DNA of 33,291 nucleotides from Bacteroidota bacterium (lineage in GTDB: Bacteria > Bacteroidota > Bacteroidia > NS11-12g > UBA955), in NCBI GenBank assembly GCA_005798825.1, contig SYIL01000036.1, positions 1-33,291 of the forward strand, written 5' to 3'. A model generated the notes under the pieces. It did no database searches. It saw only the letters and a program-made list of their open reading frames with translations, and was not told the DNA's origin. This document shows positions 7,211-16,756 of this stretch, piece by piece (within the stretch, counting starts at the first letter, position 1; each line of letters opens with the position of its first letter). The position numbers and the translations under genes are program-made.

Positions 7211-8802
7211 ATGTTGTAAGTCAATCGTATCCCAACAATTTTATCTCCTCAACGCTAAGAAATAGTGCTTGGGATGGGAAACCTTTGGGCTTGTATCCTT
7301 TTGAAGGAATTCACAGCGATTGGCAAGCGGTCATTGAGAAGGTTTCCAATAATTTTGGTTCCGAGCAACGCCAAGAATTGGCCGATATCATATTGTCACA
7401 GTTGGCGAATGACGGCTCTACTTCCCAGCTGGAGAACATTAATCGAATCAAACAAGAAAATGCTTTTCTGGTTGTGACAGGTCAACAAATTCATCTTGGC
7501 TTGGGCCCGATCTATGTAATTTATAAAATCGCCTCTGCCATTATTTTGTGCAATGATCTCAACGATCGATATCCCGAAAAACAGTTTATCCCCTTGTTTT
7601 GGATGGCAACGGAGGATCATGATGTTGCTGAGATTAACCATATTGATTTATTTGGAGATCGATTTACCTATGATATCGATTGGAAAACAGGCGTTGGAAC
7701 CTTGCCAACTTATGAAATGGCTGCGCTGTGGGATTGGATGAAGATGAAGTTTCAGCGCTTTCCGCAGGCCCTTCAGAGAATGGAAGAACTAAAGGAGATT
7801 TACCAGGCAAAAAACCAGACTTTGTCAACGGCTACCGCCAAGTGGGTTTCGGAATTGTTTGCTGCATTTGGGTTGTTGGTTTTAGATCCAAATGTGGCTG
7901 CGTTAAAAAACAGAGCGCAAAGAATTTTTATGTCGGATTTGTTTGATGATGTGTTGCATACAAAGTTTACTGCGCAGTCCAGATTGCTGAAGAATGAAAA
8001 TATTGCAGTCACAGCCCATGCGAGGGAATGCAATTTGTTTTGGATGGATGCGCATCGAAGAGAGCGAATTGCAAAAGTGGAAGATGGGTTTGTATTGGTT
8101 GATTCTGGTGAGAAATTGGATTGTATTGCAATGCGTCAAGCACTGGAAAAACAGCCCGAGAGATTTTCACCAAATGTATTGCTCAGGCCATTATACCAAC
8201 AAGCGATATTGCCGGCAATTGCCTATATCGCTGGGCCTACAGAGTATTTGTATTGGTTGCAAACGACCCAAGCATTTGTGCAATTGAATTTGCCAGAGCC
8301 TGCATTGATTCATCGAATGGGTGGGGTAATTGTAACAGATAACCAGAATAAGAAACTGGCTCGATTGGGGTTGTCATCAAAAGACATGTTTCTTGATATA
8401 CGTGCCCTGAAAATGAGTTTGATGCAGAGATTGACAGACAATAATGAATTGGAATTATTGCAACAAAATATTGACAATGGAATTGCCGATTATTTGCAAG
8501 TGCTGTATAACTGGAAAAGCGAACTACTTATTGATGCAAAAAAACAGGCAGATGTATTTTTAAAAGCACGTCGAAAAATTACTGATGCAGCGATATCAGA
8601 TTATTTAAATGCACAATTTTCTGATTCTGGTTGGAATACAGTACTTGCGATACAAGAGGATACTTTTTCTGTTGGTTTTCCGCAAGAGAGAAAAGATTTC
8701 TTTTTACAATATTTTTTAAACGGCCAGACGGATTGGTTACATGTGCTTTGTAATCAAAGGAAGTATGATGGAAATAGTGCTTTTTGGTTCATAACTGTTT
8801 AG
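7207..8802 (+). CDS. bshC: Putative cysteine ligase BshC (bacillithiol biosynthesis)
   Basis: The 531-residue protein has the BshC core: TGQQ (91-94) followed by GLGPIYVIYKI, then FWMATEDHD (131-139) and the AEINHID segment. BshC is thought to attach cysteine to glucosaminyl-malate in the last step of bacillithiol synthesis in the cytoplasm. A long C-terminal helical region (about 390-460) is compatible with the family coiled coil. The length is typical. ATG 7207 overlaps the rimO stop (ATGA). bshA and bshB are not in the window, so whether the whole pathway exists cannot be judged here. Confidence 0.92.
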   Translation: MNVVSQSYPNNFISSTLRNSAWDGKPLGLYPFEGIHSDWQAVIEKVSNNFGSEQRQELADIILSQLANDGSTSQLENINRIKQENAFLVVTGQQIHLGLGPIYVIYKIASAIILCNDLNDRYPEKQFIPLFWMATEDHDVAEINHIDLFGDRFTYDIDWKTGVGTLPTYEMAALWDWMKMKFQRFPQALQRMEELKEIYQAKNQTLSTATAKWVSELFAAFGLLVLDPNVAALKNRAQRIFMSDLFDDVLHTKFTAQSRLLKNENIAVTAHARECNLFWMDAHRRERIAKVEDGFVLVDSGEKLDCIAMRQALEKQPERFSPNVLLRPLYQQAILPAIAYIAGPTEYLYWLQTTQAFVQLNLPEPALIHRMGGVIVTDNQNKKLARLGLSSKDMFLDIRALKMSLMQRLTDNNELELLQQNIDNGIADYLQVLYNWKSELLIDAKKQADVFLKARRKITDAAISDYLNAQFSDSGWNTVLAIQEDTFSVGFPQERKDFFLQYFLNGQTDWLHVLCNQRKYDGNSAFWFITV

Positions 8803-8826
8803 GGTATATCCTTTCTATCTATACCC
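8802..8826. terminator. Possible hairpin between convergent bshC and terC-like genes
   Basis: GGGTATA (8802-8808) can pair with TATACCC (8820-8826) across an 11-nt loop. There is no T-run, so a termination role is uncertain. Confidence 0.3.
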
Positions 8827-8887
8827 CAAGATTCGCAGGAGTTAAAACTGAGTTATGCGCATAATCCAGTTGGAATTTACGAAGCGA

Positions 8888-9583
8888 TTATTTTTGTTTG
8901 TCTAATCTCAAATTGATTAGTTCAATGGTAAACGAAAATGCCATCGCAAAATAGATATATCCTTTGTTGATCTGCTGACCAAATCCTTCGCCCAAAAGAC
9001 TAACACCAATCAGGACAAGGAAGGCCAACGCCAAAATTTTGATACTGGGATTTTCATTTACAAATTTGGATATGGGCCCACTTGCCGCCAACATAACCAA
9101 CATGGAAATGATAACAGATAAAATCATTACCCAAAGATCATTGGTCATACCCACGGCGGTTATAACAGAATCTAAACTAAAAATAATATTGATGAGTATC
9201 ATTTGCAGAATTACAGCCGACCTGCCAATGGCATGGGTTCGTTGTTTAATTTCGGCTTCGTGGCCCTTCATTTTTAGATGAATTTCGCGCACACTTTGAT
9301 ACAGTAGAAACAATCCTCCGGCGATTAATAAACATTCTTTCCCAGAAAATCCTTGATCAAAAATTTTAAATATTTCTTTTTCTTGTTCTTGAATCCATTG
9401 CAATCCGAAGAGCATAATAATTCGAATGAGCATTCCTAAAAACAATCCCAAACGTCTTGTTTGGACTTGCTTTTTGGCAGGGACTTTGCTTGAAAGTATT
9501 GAAATGAAGATAATATTGTCTATGCCCAGTACTATTTCTAGAAGTGTAAGAATCGATAAATTGACTAGTAATTCTTGTGTCAT
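8888..9583 (-). CDS. TerC/Alx-family integral membrane protein
   Basis: The 231-residue protein has about seven hydrophobic helices and the two family signatures with membrane-buried acids: LEIVLGIDN (15-23) and IIFSLDSVITAVGM (133-146). It therefore belongs to the TerC family, whose members include Alx/MeeF-type manganese exporters and tellurite-resistance proteins. A metal-ion export role is plausible but not shown. A charged cytosolic loop rich in Lys, Glu and His spans 100-120. Its ATG overlaps the miaA stop by 4 nt, so it is co-transcribed with miaA and is the last gene of this leftward operon. Confidence 0.85.
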   Translation of the reverse strand: MTQELLVNLSILTLLEIVLGIDNIIFISILSSKVPAKKQVQTRRLGLFLGMLIRIIMLFGLQWIQEQEKEIFKIFDQGFSGKECLLIAGGLFLLYQSVREIHLKMKGHEAEIKQRTHAIGRSAVILQMILINIIFSLDSVITAVGMTNDLWVMILSVIISMLVMLAASGPISKFVNENPSIKILALAFLVLIGVSLLGEGFGQQINKGYIYFAMAFSFTIELINLRLDKQK

Positions 9584-10497
9584 TTAAATTGATTGATGGC
9601 AAATTTAACAATTAAATCATGCATTTCTTCGGCAGGGATCCAGGTAGTGGTAAATCGATTGCTAAAATAGGTGATTTGTCGCTTTGCATAATTTCTAGTA
9701 TGTTGTTTGATAAGCGAAATGGCTTGGTCAAACGTATTTGCACCATTGATGTGATCGAATAATTCGCGGTAACCGAGTGTTTGCAGCGCACCAAGATTTC
9801 GCCTAGGATAAAGGGCTTTTGCTTCTTCCAATATTCCTTGTTCAACCATTGAGTCTACCCGCTGGTTTATTCTATCGTATAGAACATTTCGAGGATGGAA
9901 TAGTCCAATATGTCGAATGGCAGTGTCGCCAAATACGGGTGTTTTGTTGTGGCTCAATAAAGCTGAAAGAGGCTTTTGTGTTTGGGTACACAATTCGAGT
10001 GCCCGCATCACCCGAGATGGATTATCGAGTTTGATCCATTTGCCCGCTTCCGGATCCTTGGCTATCAGCAGGGATTTCATTGCAGCAATTCCTTGGGATT
10101 TGAGTTGGTCTTCTAATTTGTTGCGAAGTTCTGTGTCTAGGGGTGGAAATTCATCCAGCGCAAAAATCAGCGCTTCGATATACATCCCTGTTCCACCGCA
10201 TATGATTGCATTGCCGTTTTTTTCTAGCAAGGCAGCAATTTCTTTTTGGTATAATTTTGCATGGATTCCAGCATTATAGTGTGATTGAATATCTACGGTA
10301 GAAATTCCATGATGGCGAATGCTTGAAAGTTCTGATGGTGTCGGCTTTGCGACACCAATTTGCAGCTCCTTGTATACCTGACGGCTATCGGCATTGATAA
10401 TTTCAGTTTGTAAAAATTTCGCCAATACAATCGATGCAGCTGTTTTTCCGGAGGCAGTTGGGCCACCCACAACATATATGGTGGGTTTTTCTTTCAC
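9580..10497 (-). CDS. miaA: tRNA dimethylallyltransferase MiaA
   Basis: The 305-residue enzyme transfers a dimethylallyl group to N6 of A37 in tRNAs that read codons starting with U. It shows the P-loop GPTASGKT (12-19), INADSRQVYKEL (34-45), the CGGTGMYIEAL segment (100-110) and the C-terminal TRNYAKRQITYF motif. The length is normal for the family. It begins 6 nt after the pRiA4b-like gene ends and overlaps the TerC-like gene by 4 nt, forming a three-gene operon. Confidence 0.96.
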   Translation of the reverse strand: MKEKPTIYVVGGPTASGKTAASIVLAKFLQTEIINADSRQVYKELQIGVAKPTPSELSSIRHHGISTVDIQSHYNAGIHAKLYQKEIAALLEKNGNAIICGGTGMYIEALIFALDEFPPLDTELRNKLEDQLKSQGIAAMKSLLIAKDPEAGKWIKLDNPSRVMRALELCTQTQKPLSALLSHNKTPVFGDTAIRHIGLFHPRNVLYDRINQRVDSMVEQGILEEAKALYPRRNLGALQTLGYRELFDHINGANTFDQAISLIKQHTRNYAKRQITYFSNRFTTTWIPAEEMHDLIVKFAINQFK

Positions 10498-10503
10498 AAT
10501 GGA

Positions 10504-11133
10504 TTATTGCAATTCTTCAGATTCACCGTTTCCTTCAAATAATTTCATATCGTCTTCTTCAGGTGCATCATGCGCTTCAAGATCGGAGGTATTTTCTGCA
10601 TCAAACAATTCCTGTTCGGGCTCAATCACCAATTTTTGCACCCCTTTTGAAGCCAATATTTTTTCGGCAAGGGCATCAAATTCTGCATCGTTTAACATAT
10701 TAAATTTACTTTCATCACGTTGACGCGGGCTTTTGCCAAGGCTCTTATAAACTCTTGGGTAAGCGTATTTGTCGTTGTGCTCCTCAATTCCGATTAACTC
10801 ACACTGAAAGGTCCACAATGCGGAATAATCAAATACATAGATAAATCGTTGGTGTGGGTCATTCACTAACATTCTGAGTTTTGTTTCCGACATCAAGGGG
10901 GCATCCAAATTGCCAATGCCAGAATCATCCTTATCAGATTTGGACAATATGATCTCAGAAATTCTGCGCCACTGGTTATCACTTACAAAAAAACTGGCCA
11001 ATTCTTTGTTGTCAAATCCAATTGACTCTTGGATAATGGTATGAAACTGTTGAAATGAATGAGAGGGTTTTATCTCAATCCATCTCACCACATCTTCTAT
11101 CTCTTCAAACCAAACTTTAAAACGGTAAACCAT
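10504..11133 (-). CDS. Plasmid pRiA4b ORF-3-like (IS1096 passenger TnpR-like) family protein
   Basis: The 209-residue protein starts MVYRFKVWFEEIEDVVRWIEI and contains SHSFQQFHTIIQESIGFDNKELASFF, then FIYVFDYSALWTFQCELIGI. This is the layout of the pRiA4b ORF-3 / TnpR-like family, in which a short YRFRV beta strand is followed by a helix and a YxYDF-like strand. The last 45 residues are strongly acidic (many Glu and Asp) and probably disordered. Despite the family name there is no transposase nearby; in Bacteroidota such genes are resident chromosomal neighbours of miaA. The molecular function is unknown. Confidence 0.7.
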   Translation of the reverse strand: MVYRFKVWFEEIEDVVRWIEIKPSHSFQQFHTIIQESIGFDNKELASFFVSDNQWRRISEIILSKSDKDDSGIGNLDAPLMSETKLRMLVNDPHQRFIYVFDYSALWTFQCELIGIEEHNDKYAYPRVYKSLGKSPRQRDESKFNMLNDAEFDALAEKILASKGVQKLVIEPEQELFDAENTSDLEAHDAPEEDDMKLFEGNGESEELQ

Positions 11134-11141
11134 CTAGATTG

Positions 11142-11149
11142 CAAAAATA
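11142..11149 (-). promoter_or_regulatory. Putative -7 element of the pRiA4b-like/miaA/terC operon
   Basis: On the minus strand TATTTTTG occupies 11149-11142, matching TAnnTTTG, 8 nt before the ATG at 11133. The -33 region is T-rich but has no exact TTTG at 19 nt. Confidence 0.45.
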
Positions 11150-11170
11150 GTTCTTAGTTTTTGCTAATCG

Positions 11171-13525
11171 ATGAAAAAAAATTGCGATAGAAAAATTAGG
11201 CTTATTTTTGCTGCGTTAATGTGGCGTTGTATACTATTTGTTTGGTGCATTCTTCCTTTATCGGCTCAGTCCCAAACTGCTAAAAGTGATATAAGGGGAT
11301 TTGTGTATGATGCCGATAATGGAGACCGGATTGCAGGGGCCATTTTGACTGCAGTATTAACGCTCCCCAATGCAATTACAAGCCGTACAATTTCTTCTGA
11401 CAATGACGGATATTTTGCTTTAAGCAGCTTGCCTATTGGTAGTTATTGGGTTAGGGTAGGGGTAGACGGGTTCGATACTTTGTATGAAAAAGTAATCGTG
11501 AACCAGGGAGTCAATACCAAACACGATTTTTTTATTCACAAAATTGCATCTATCGATGCGGTTACTATTTCAGTGAACAGAAAATTGCGTGATGCGCAGG
11601 TAGGGGTTACAGGCATTGAAGCAAAAACCATTTATAAAATGCCTTCGATTGGAGCTGAACCAGATATTCTTCAATATCTTCAAATTTTACCTGGGGTTGT
11701 ATTTAGTGGAGACCAAGGTGGGCAATTGTATATCCGTGGAGGGTCTCCCATAATGAACAAGGTAATGCTTGATGGATTAACGATTTACAATCCGTTTCAT
11801 TCAATTGGACTGTTCTCGGTTTTTGAAACAGATTTGATTCAGACAGCCGATGTATACAGTGCTGGCTTTGGCGCAGAGTATGGCGGACGTATTTCTGCAG
11901 TGGTCGATATTAAAACCCGCGATGCCAATCGAAAGCGGATGGCTGGCAAGGTTGGTCTTGCAACCTTTACTTCAAAATTATTGTTGGAATCTCCTTTGAC
12001 AAAATATACGCAAGGTCAAAACAATAGTTCAATTGCCGTTTCATATAGGAATTCGTTTCTTCGAGAATCCTCAAGATTGTTTTATAATTACGCCAATCCT
12101 GATAAATTGCCATACAATTTTGGTGATTTATTTGTCAAACTTAGTTTCAATTCTGCTTCTGGAGGGTATACCAAATTATACGGTTACCGATTCTCCGACA
12201 ATGTGGCTTTTCCCGGATCGACTTCCTATAATTGGGTTTCGACGGGTTTGGGAGCTAAGTTTTTGGTTGTTCCCGAACAGGCAAAGACACGTGTGGATGG
12301 ATATTTTTTATACAGTCAATATGACATTGAACAGAAAGAAAAGGATTCAAGGCCCCGAAGAAGTGCCATTGGGGGGTTTAATTTGGGGTTTAATTTTTCG
12401 TATAATTTTAAGCGAGACGATTTTAAATGGGGTATAGAACTCAATGGATTTCAGACTGATTTTGAGTTATACAATACCAATAATCGCAAAATCAATCAAC
12501 TTGAAAGTACAACTGAAGTCAATGGATTTGGGAATTATCATATCGTAAGAAAGAAATTTATCTGCAATCTAGGAATTCGTTCGCAATATTATGCATCTCT
12601 GGGAAATAGTAGCTTCGAGCCCCGTTTTCAGTTTCGGTATATTCCATTTAAATCGATGGGAATCAAATTTGCCTTAGGTCAATATTCTCAAAATTTGCTT
12701 TCTGCGATGAGCGATAGGGATGTCGTGAACCTGTTTTACGGTTTTCTTTCTGGGCCAGACAATTTACCTGATTCATTCAATGGCGATGCCCTCAAACACA
12801 GATTGCAAAAAGCAAGTCATGCGGTTGCAGGGTTTGATTACAGAATCGACAAACGCCAAACAATCAATATTGAGTCGTTTGTTAAACTATTTGACCAGAT
12901 CACCAATATCAACCGGGATAAACTTTTTGACGACGATGAATTCAACCTCGACAAGCCATTGAGATTGCGCCAAAACTATATCATTGAAAATGGAAATGCC
13001 TATGGTGGTGACGTGTCTTATAAATTCAGCGATAAAAGATGGTATTTATGGGCTGTATACTCCTTGACATGGGTAAATCGTTTTGATGGAAATATTCAAT
13101 ATCAACCCAATTTTGATCGCAGGCACAATGCCAATATTATGTTGAATTATGAGTTTGACAAGGAGAATCCAACAGAAATATCGTTTAGATGGAATTTTGG
13201 AAGTGGATTTCCATTCACACAAACGCAGGGGTACTATGAAAAATATAATTTTTCCACTGGCTTGGGAACAGACTATACCTCCACCAATGGGCAATTGGGT
13301 ATTGTGTATGCCAATATCAATCAAGGACGTTTACCATACTACCACCGATTAGATTTTTCGGTGCGAAGGATTTGGAAATTGAGCAATAATAGACAGTTGA
13401 ATCTCAACTTTTCGGTTACGAATGTTTACAACCGAAGCAATATTTTTTATTTTGATCGGGTTGGTAACAAAAGGGTTGACCAATTGCCCATTTTACCCGC
13501 TCTGGGTTGCAACTACTCTTTTTAA
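11171..13525 (+). CDS. TonB-dependent outer-membrane receptor with carboxypeptidase-regulatory-like N-domain
   Basis: The 784-residue protein has an N-terminal signal (hydrophobic about 11-30, cleavage near the SAQSQ at 31-35). A carboxypeptidase-regulatory-like beta sandwich follows (about 40-125, from IRGFVYDADNGDRIAGA to the HDFFIHK segment). The plug spans about 150-250 and includes LQILPGV, GGQLYIRGGSPIMNKVMLDG and AEYGGRISAVVDI. The rest is a beta-barrel ending in an aromatic residue (CNYSF). Such receptors import ligands across the outer membrane using TonB. There is no SusD-like gene next to it, so it is not an obvious SusC, and the ligand is unknown. Its TAA overlaps the TAA of the convergent mutS. 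Confidence 0.9.
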   Translation: MKKNCDRKIRLIFAALMWRCILFVWCILPLSAQSQTAKSDIRGFVYDADNGDRIAGAILTAVLTLPNAITSRTISSDNDGYFALSSLPIGSYWVRVGVDGFDTLYEKVIVNQGVNTKHDFFIHKIASIDAVTISVNRKLRDAQVGVTGIEAKTIYKMPSIGAEPDILQYLQILPGVVFSGDQGGQLYIRGGSPIMNKVMLDGLTIYNPFHSIGLFSVFETDLIQTADVYSAGFGAEYGGRISAVVDIKTRDANRKRMAGKVGLATFTSKLLLESPLTKYTQGQNNSSIAVSYRNSFLRESSRLFYNYANPDKLPYNFGDLFVKLSFNSASGGYTKLYGYRFSDNVAFPGSTSYNWVSTGLGAKFLVVPEQAKTRVDGYFLYSQYDIEQKEKDSRPRRSAIGGFNLGFNFSYNFKRDDFKWGIELNGFQTDFELYNTNNRKINQLESTTEVNGFGNYHIVRKKFICNLGIRSQYYASLGNSSFEPRFQFRYIPFKSMGIKFALGQYSQNLLSAMSDRDVVNLFYGFLSGPDNLPDSFNGDALKHRLQKASHAVAGFDYRIDKRQTINIESFVKLFDQITNINRDKLFDDDEFNLDKPLRLRQNYIIENGNAYGGDVSYKFSDKRWYLWAVYSLTWVNRFDGNIQYQPNFDRRHNANIMLNYEFDKENPTEISFRWNFGSGFPFTQTQGYYEKYNFSTGLGTDYTSTNGQLGIVYANINQGRLPYYHRLDFSVRRIWKLSNNRQLNLNFSVTNVYNRSNIFYFDRVGNKRVDQLPILPALGCNYSF

Positions 13526-16137
13526 TCCCCTTGGTGTAGTAATTTTTGCAGTGCTTGCATTTTTAACAATGCTTCTATGGGTGTGAGTGTATTAATATCG
13601 ACCCCCCCCAGTAGTTTTTTTACTTGAATTAAAGTAGGGTCTTCAGTTTGGAAAATATTCATTTGATACACTGTCTTGGTTGGGGTTTTTTTCAAGGTCT
13701 TTTGGGGAGATAGGGTTGAGCGTTCTTCTTCTAAGCGTGTAAGAAGTTCACTTGCCCTTAACAATACAGGGTTTGGAATGCCTGCCAATTGGGCAACATG
13801 AATTCCAAAGCTGTGTTCACTTCCTCCTGCAGTGAGTTTTCGCAAAAAAATGATTTGTAAGCCTTGTTCTTTTGTGGTAATATGGAAATTTTTTATTCCC
13901 TCACACTTGCTTTCTAATTCGTTTAACTCGTGGTAATGTGTGGCAAAGAGGGTTTTGGGTTTACAAGGATGGCTATGAAGATATTCCGCAATACTCCAAG
14001 CCAATGATACCCCATCATAGGTACTTGTACCCCGGCCAATTTCATCCAGTAATATCAAACTTCTATGGCTGAGGTTATTCAGAATACTGGCCGTTTCGGT
14101 CATCTCCACCATAAATGTACTTTCTCCCAAAGAGATGTTGTCGCTGGCGCCCACTCGGGTATATATTTTGTCTGTCAGTCCAATTTCTGCGGATGAACAG
14201 GGAATATAGCAGCCAATTTGTGCCATAATAACGGCGAGTGCAGTTTGGCGTAGAATGGCACTTTTCCCGCTCATATTCGGACCAGTCAAAATGATGATGC
14301 GTTGGTCTTCTTTATTCAGATGCAATGTATTGGGAATATAGGTTTCGCTTGGGGGGATACAAAATTCAATCACAGGATGCCGACAGTCTTTGAGTAACAA
14401 GCCAAAGCCTTCATTTATCTGGGGTTTACAATAATTATTATCGATTGCCAGTCGGGCAAAACCCGCTAAGACGTCTAATTTTGCCAGTAAATTAGACTGT
14501 ATTTGTAGGGGTGCAACAAATGCACTGATGGTGTCTAACAGTCTTTCCCACAAGGTGGCTTCTAAGGCCAATATTCGGTCTTCGGCATGCAAAATTTTTT
14601 CTTCGTAGATTTTTAATTCAGGGGTAATATAGCGTTCTGCATGAGACAATGTTTGTTTTCGAATCCAATTTTCAGGGGCTTTGTCTTTATGAGAATTGCT
14701 GAGTTCTAAGTAATAGCCAAAAACCCCATTGAATCCAATTTTTAGGGAGGAAATGCCACTGCGCAAAATTTCTTGTTGCTGGATTTCAATGAGTTTTTCT
14801 TTGCCTTTGGTGGTTAGATTTCGCAATTCTTCCAATTCTGGATCAACATTTGAAATAAATATACCCCCTTTAGCTGCGACCGCAGGAGCATCTGAAAGAA
14901 GCTGTTCTGCGATAAGATTTTGTAGAATCGGCAATGCATCCATGCGAAGGGAAAGTTCAGATAGAACAGAATCTTTACTTTTACCAAACACTTCTTTTAT
15001 GGCTTGAAGATTAGACAGACCATAACCCAACGTGATACACTCTCGGGGTCCAATCTTTCGGAGGGCTATTTTTGAGACCAATCGTTGAAGATCCCCTATT
15101 TGTTTGAGGGCATCGTGAAACAGAGCACTTTCTTTTGGATTATGAATAAATGTCTCTACGAGGTTTTGGCGTTTTTCGATGGCTTTTTTGTTCAATAGTG
15201 GAAAAACCAAGTATTTTCGAAGTAAACGCGCACCCATTGCGGTGCATGTTTTGTCTATTACATCAATTAAAGCGAAACCACCCGGATAAAGTGGTTGTGA
15301 AAGTTCAAGATTTCTAATGGTAAACCCATCAAGCCACATCGATTCAGTTTCATCAATTCGAGAAATAACATTAATGTGCTGAATATTCTTGTGTTGCGTT
15401 ACGTTTAGGTATTGAAGAATTGCTGCAGAGGCGGCAATACCCAGTGTCATGTCTGCAATGCCAAACCCTTTTAGATTTTTGGTATGGAACTGTCTACACA
15501 AGGCTGATTGGGCTGTAGTTTCTTCATAAACCCATGAATCAATGGTTTGGAATGATGGAGGCGTACCCAACATTTCTTGTATGATTTGTTGTTGATATTT
15601 GGGCATAATCCACTCGCTGGGCTTGAACGCATCTATGAGTTTTTTGATGCTAATTAAGGAACCTTCTGCGACCAAAAATTCACCTGTGGAGATATCCAAA
15701 AAAGAGACTCCCCATTGCATTCCTTTTTCAAACACCGATGCCAGATAGTTGTTTTGTTTGCTCTCGAGTACTTTATCGTTATAATTTACCCCGGGTGTTA
15801 CCAATTCAGTGACGCCTCTTTTGACAATGGTTTTGGTTTTTTTGGGATCTTCCAATTGATCGCAAATCGCTACCCTGTATCCAGCTTTGACCAATTTTGG
15901 CAAATAGGTATCGAGGGAATGATAGGGAAATCCAGCCAAATCCGTATCTGCCGCAGCGCCATTGGATCGTTTCGTGAGCACAATGCCCAATACTGATGAG
16001 GCAGTGCGGGCATCTTCACTAAATGTTTCATAAAAATCACCTACCCGAAACAACAATATAGCACCTGGATATTCGGCTTTTATACCCAAATATTGCTTCA
16101 TAAGTGGTGTCTCTTTTTGTGAAGTATTAACCGACAT
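13522..16137 (-). CDS. mutS: DNA mismatch repair protein MutS
   Basis: The 871-residue protein is full length. The mismatch-reading motif GDFYE has Phe35 and Glu37. The ATPase domain has Walker A GPNMSGKS (619-626), LGESTFMVEM (670-679), Walker B LILLDEIGRGT (694-704) and FATHYHEL (731-738). MutS recognises mismatches and recruits MutL. The start ATG at 16137 gives MSVNTSQKETPLMKQY, matching the usual MutS beginning. It is monocistronic and divergent from the SpoU methyltransferase gene. Confidence 0.98.
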   Translation of the reverse strand: MSVNTSQKETPLMKQYLGIKAEYPGAILLFRVGDFYETFSEDARTASSVLGIVLTKRSNGAAADTDLAGFPYHSLDTYLPKLVKAGYRVAICDQLEDPKKTKTIVKRGVTELVTPGVNYNDKVLESKQNNYLASVFEKGMQWGVSFLDISTGEFLVAEGSLISIKKLIDAFKPSEWIMPKYQQQIIQEMLGTPPSFQTIDSWVYEETTAQSALCRQFHTKNLKGFGIADMTLGIAASAAILQYLNVTQHKNIQHINVISRIDETESMWLDGFTIRNLELSQPLYPGGFALIDVIDKTCTAMGARLLRKYLVFPLLNKKAIEKRQNLVETFIHNPKESALFHDALKQIGDLQRLVSKIALRKIGPRECITLGYGLSNLQAIKEVFGKSKDSVLSELSLRMDALPILQNLIAEQLLSDAPAVAAKGGIFISNVDPELEELRNLTTKGKEKLIEIQQQEILRSGISSLKIGFNGVFGYYLELSNSHKDKAPENWIRKQTLSHAERYITPELKIYEEKILHAEDRILALEATLWERLLDTISAFVAPLQIQSNLLAKLDVLAGFARLAIDNNYCKPQINEGFGLLLKDCRHPVIEFCIPPSETYIPNTLHLNKEDQRIIILTGPNMSGKSAILRQTALAVIMAQIGCYIPCSSAEIGLTDKIYTRVGASDNISLGESTFMVEMTETASILNNLSHRSLILLDEIGRGTSTYDGVSLAWSIAEYLHSHPCKPKTLFATHYHELNELESKCEGIKNFHITTKEQGLQIIFLRKLTAGGSEHSFGIHVAQLAGIPNPVLLRASELLTRLEEERSTLSPQKTLKKTPTKTVYQMNIFQTEDPTLIQVKKLLGGVDINTLTPIEALLKMQALQKLLHQGD

Positions 16138-16190
16138 TGCCTCGCAATTTACAACTATTTACCAGCCCAATTTCCACAATTGTACTGCCT

Positions 16191-16218
16191 TTTGTTCACC
16201 GTCTAAGCCCTATCTTTG
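16191..16218 (+). promoter_or_regulatory. Putative promoter of the SpoU methyltransferase operon
   Basis: TATCTTTG (16211-16218) matches the -7 consensus, and a TTTG lies at 16191-16194 with a somewhat short 16-nt spacer. The GTG at 16224 lies 5 nt downstream, so this element argues against the longer TTG start at 16137. Confidence 0.45.
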
Positions 16219-16223
16219 TTTTT

Positions 16224-16748
16224 GTGAGAAAACGCGTGCTCTTTGAATTGGGTCGCCTATCGGTAAACGATTTCAAGGCTGTTGAGAAATTGCCCTTTGT
16301 TGTTGTTTTAAATAATGTTCGAAGTATGCACAATGTAGGTTCTATGATTCGTACTTGCGATGCATTTTTGTGCCATAAAATGATTCTTTGCGGTATTACC
16401 GGAACACCTCCACACCGCGAAATTACCAAGACGGCTATCGGTGCTGAAAACAGTGTTGAATGGGAGTATCAAGCCAGCACAGTCGATGCCATTGTACAAC
16501 TCAAAGAATTGAATTATCACATTGTAGCAATTGAACAAACCGATGCGTCAAAATGTCTTCAACACACATCTTTTTCGCATCAAAATACAGCATTTGTTTT
16601 TGGCAATGAAATCGATGGAATAGAGGATGCGGTTCTTGCATTGTGCGATGAAAGTGTCGAAATTCCCCAATTGGGAACCAAGCATTCTTTTAATGTTGCT
16701 GTTTCTTGTGGGATGGTTCTGTGGGAGTTTGCGCGCAAACGTTTTTAG
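16224..16748 (+). CDS. SpoU/TrmH-family RNA 2'-O-methyltransferase
   Basis: I choose GTG 16224 (174 residues, MRKRVLFELGRLS...) because homologues begin at this point and a -7 promoter sits just upstream. An open frame continues to a TTG at 16137, but those 29 extra residues look unlike the family. The three SPOUT motifs are visible: NVRSMHNVGSMIRTCDAF (motif 1), FVFGNEIDGI (motif 2) and IPQLGTKHSFNVAVSCGMVLWE (motif 3). The enzyme forms the trefoil-knot SAM site and methylates a ribose in tRNA or rRNA; the exact target cannot be told. It has no extra RNA-binding N-domain. Confidence 0.85.
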   Translation: MRKRVLFELGRLSVNDFKAVEKLPFVVVLNNVRSMHNVGSMIRTCDAFLCHKMILCGITGTPPHREITKTAIGAENSVEWEYQASTVDAIVQLKELNYHIVAIEQTDASKCLQHTSFSHQNTAFVFGNEIDGIEDAVLALCDESVEIPQLGTKHSFNVAVSCGMVLWEFARKRF

Positions 16749-16756
16749 TCGTAGCA

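Noticed and set aside
10504-11133. IS1096-type insertion sequence, suggested by the family name of this gene
   Set aside because: No transposase, terminal inverted repeats or target duplication are visible; the gene is embedded in a normal operon.
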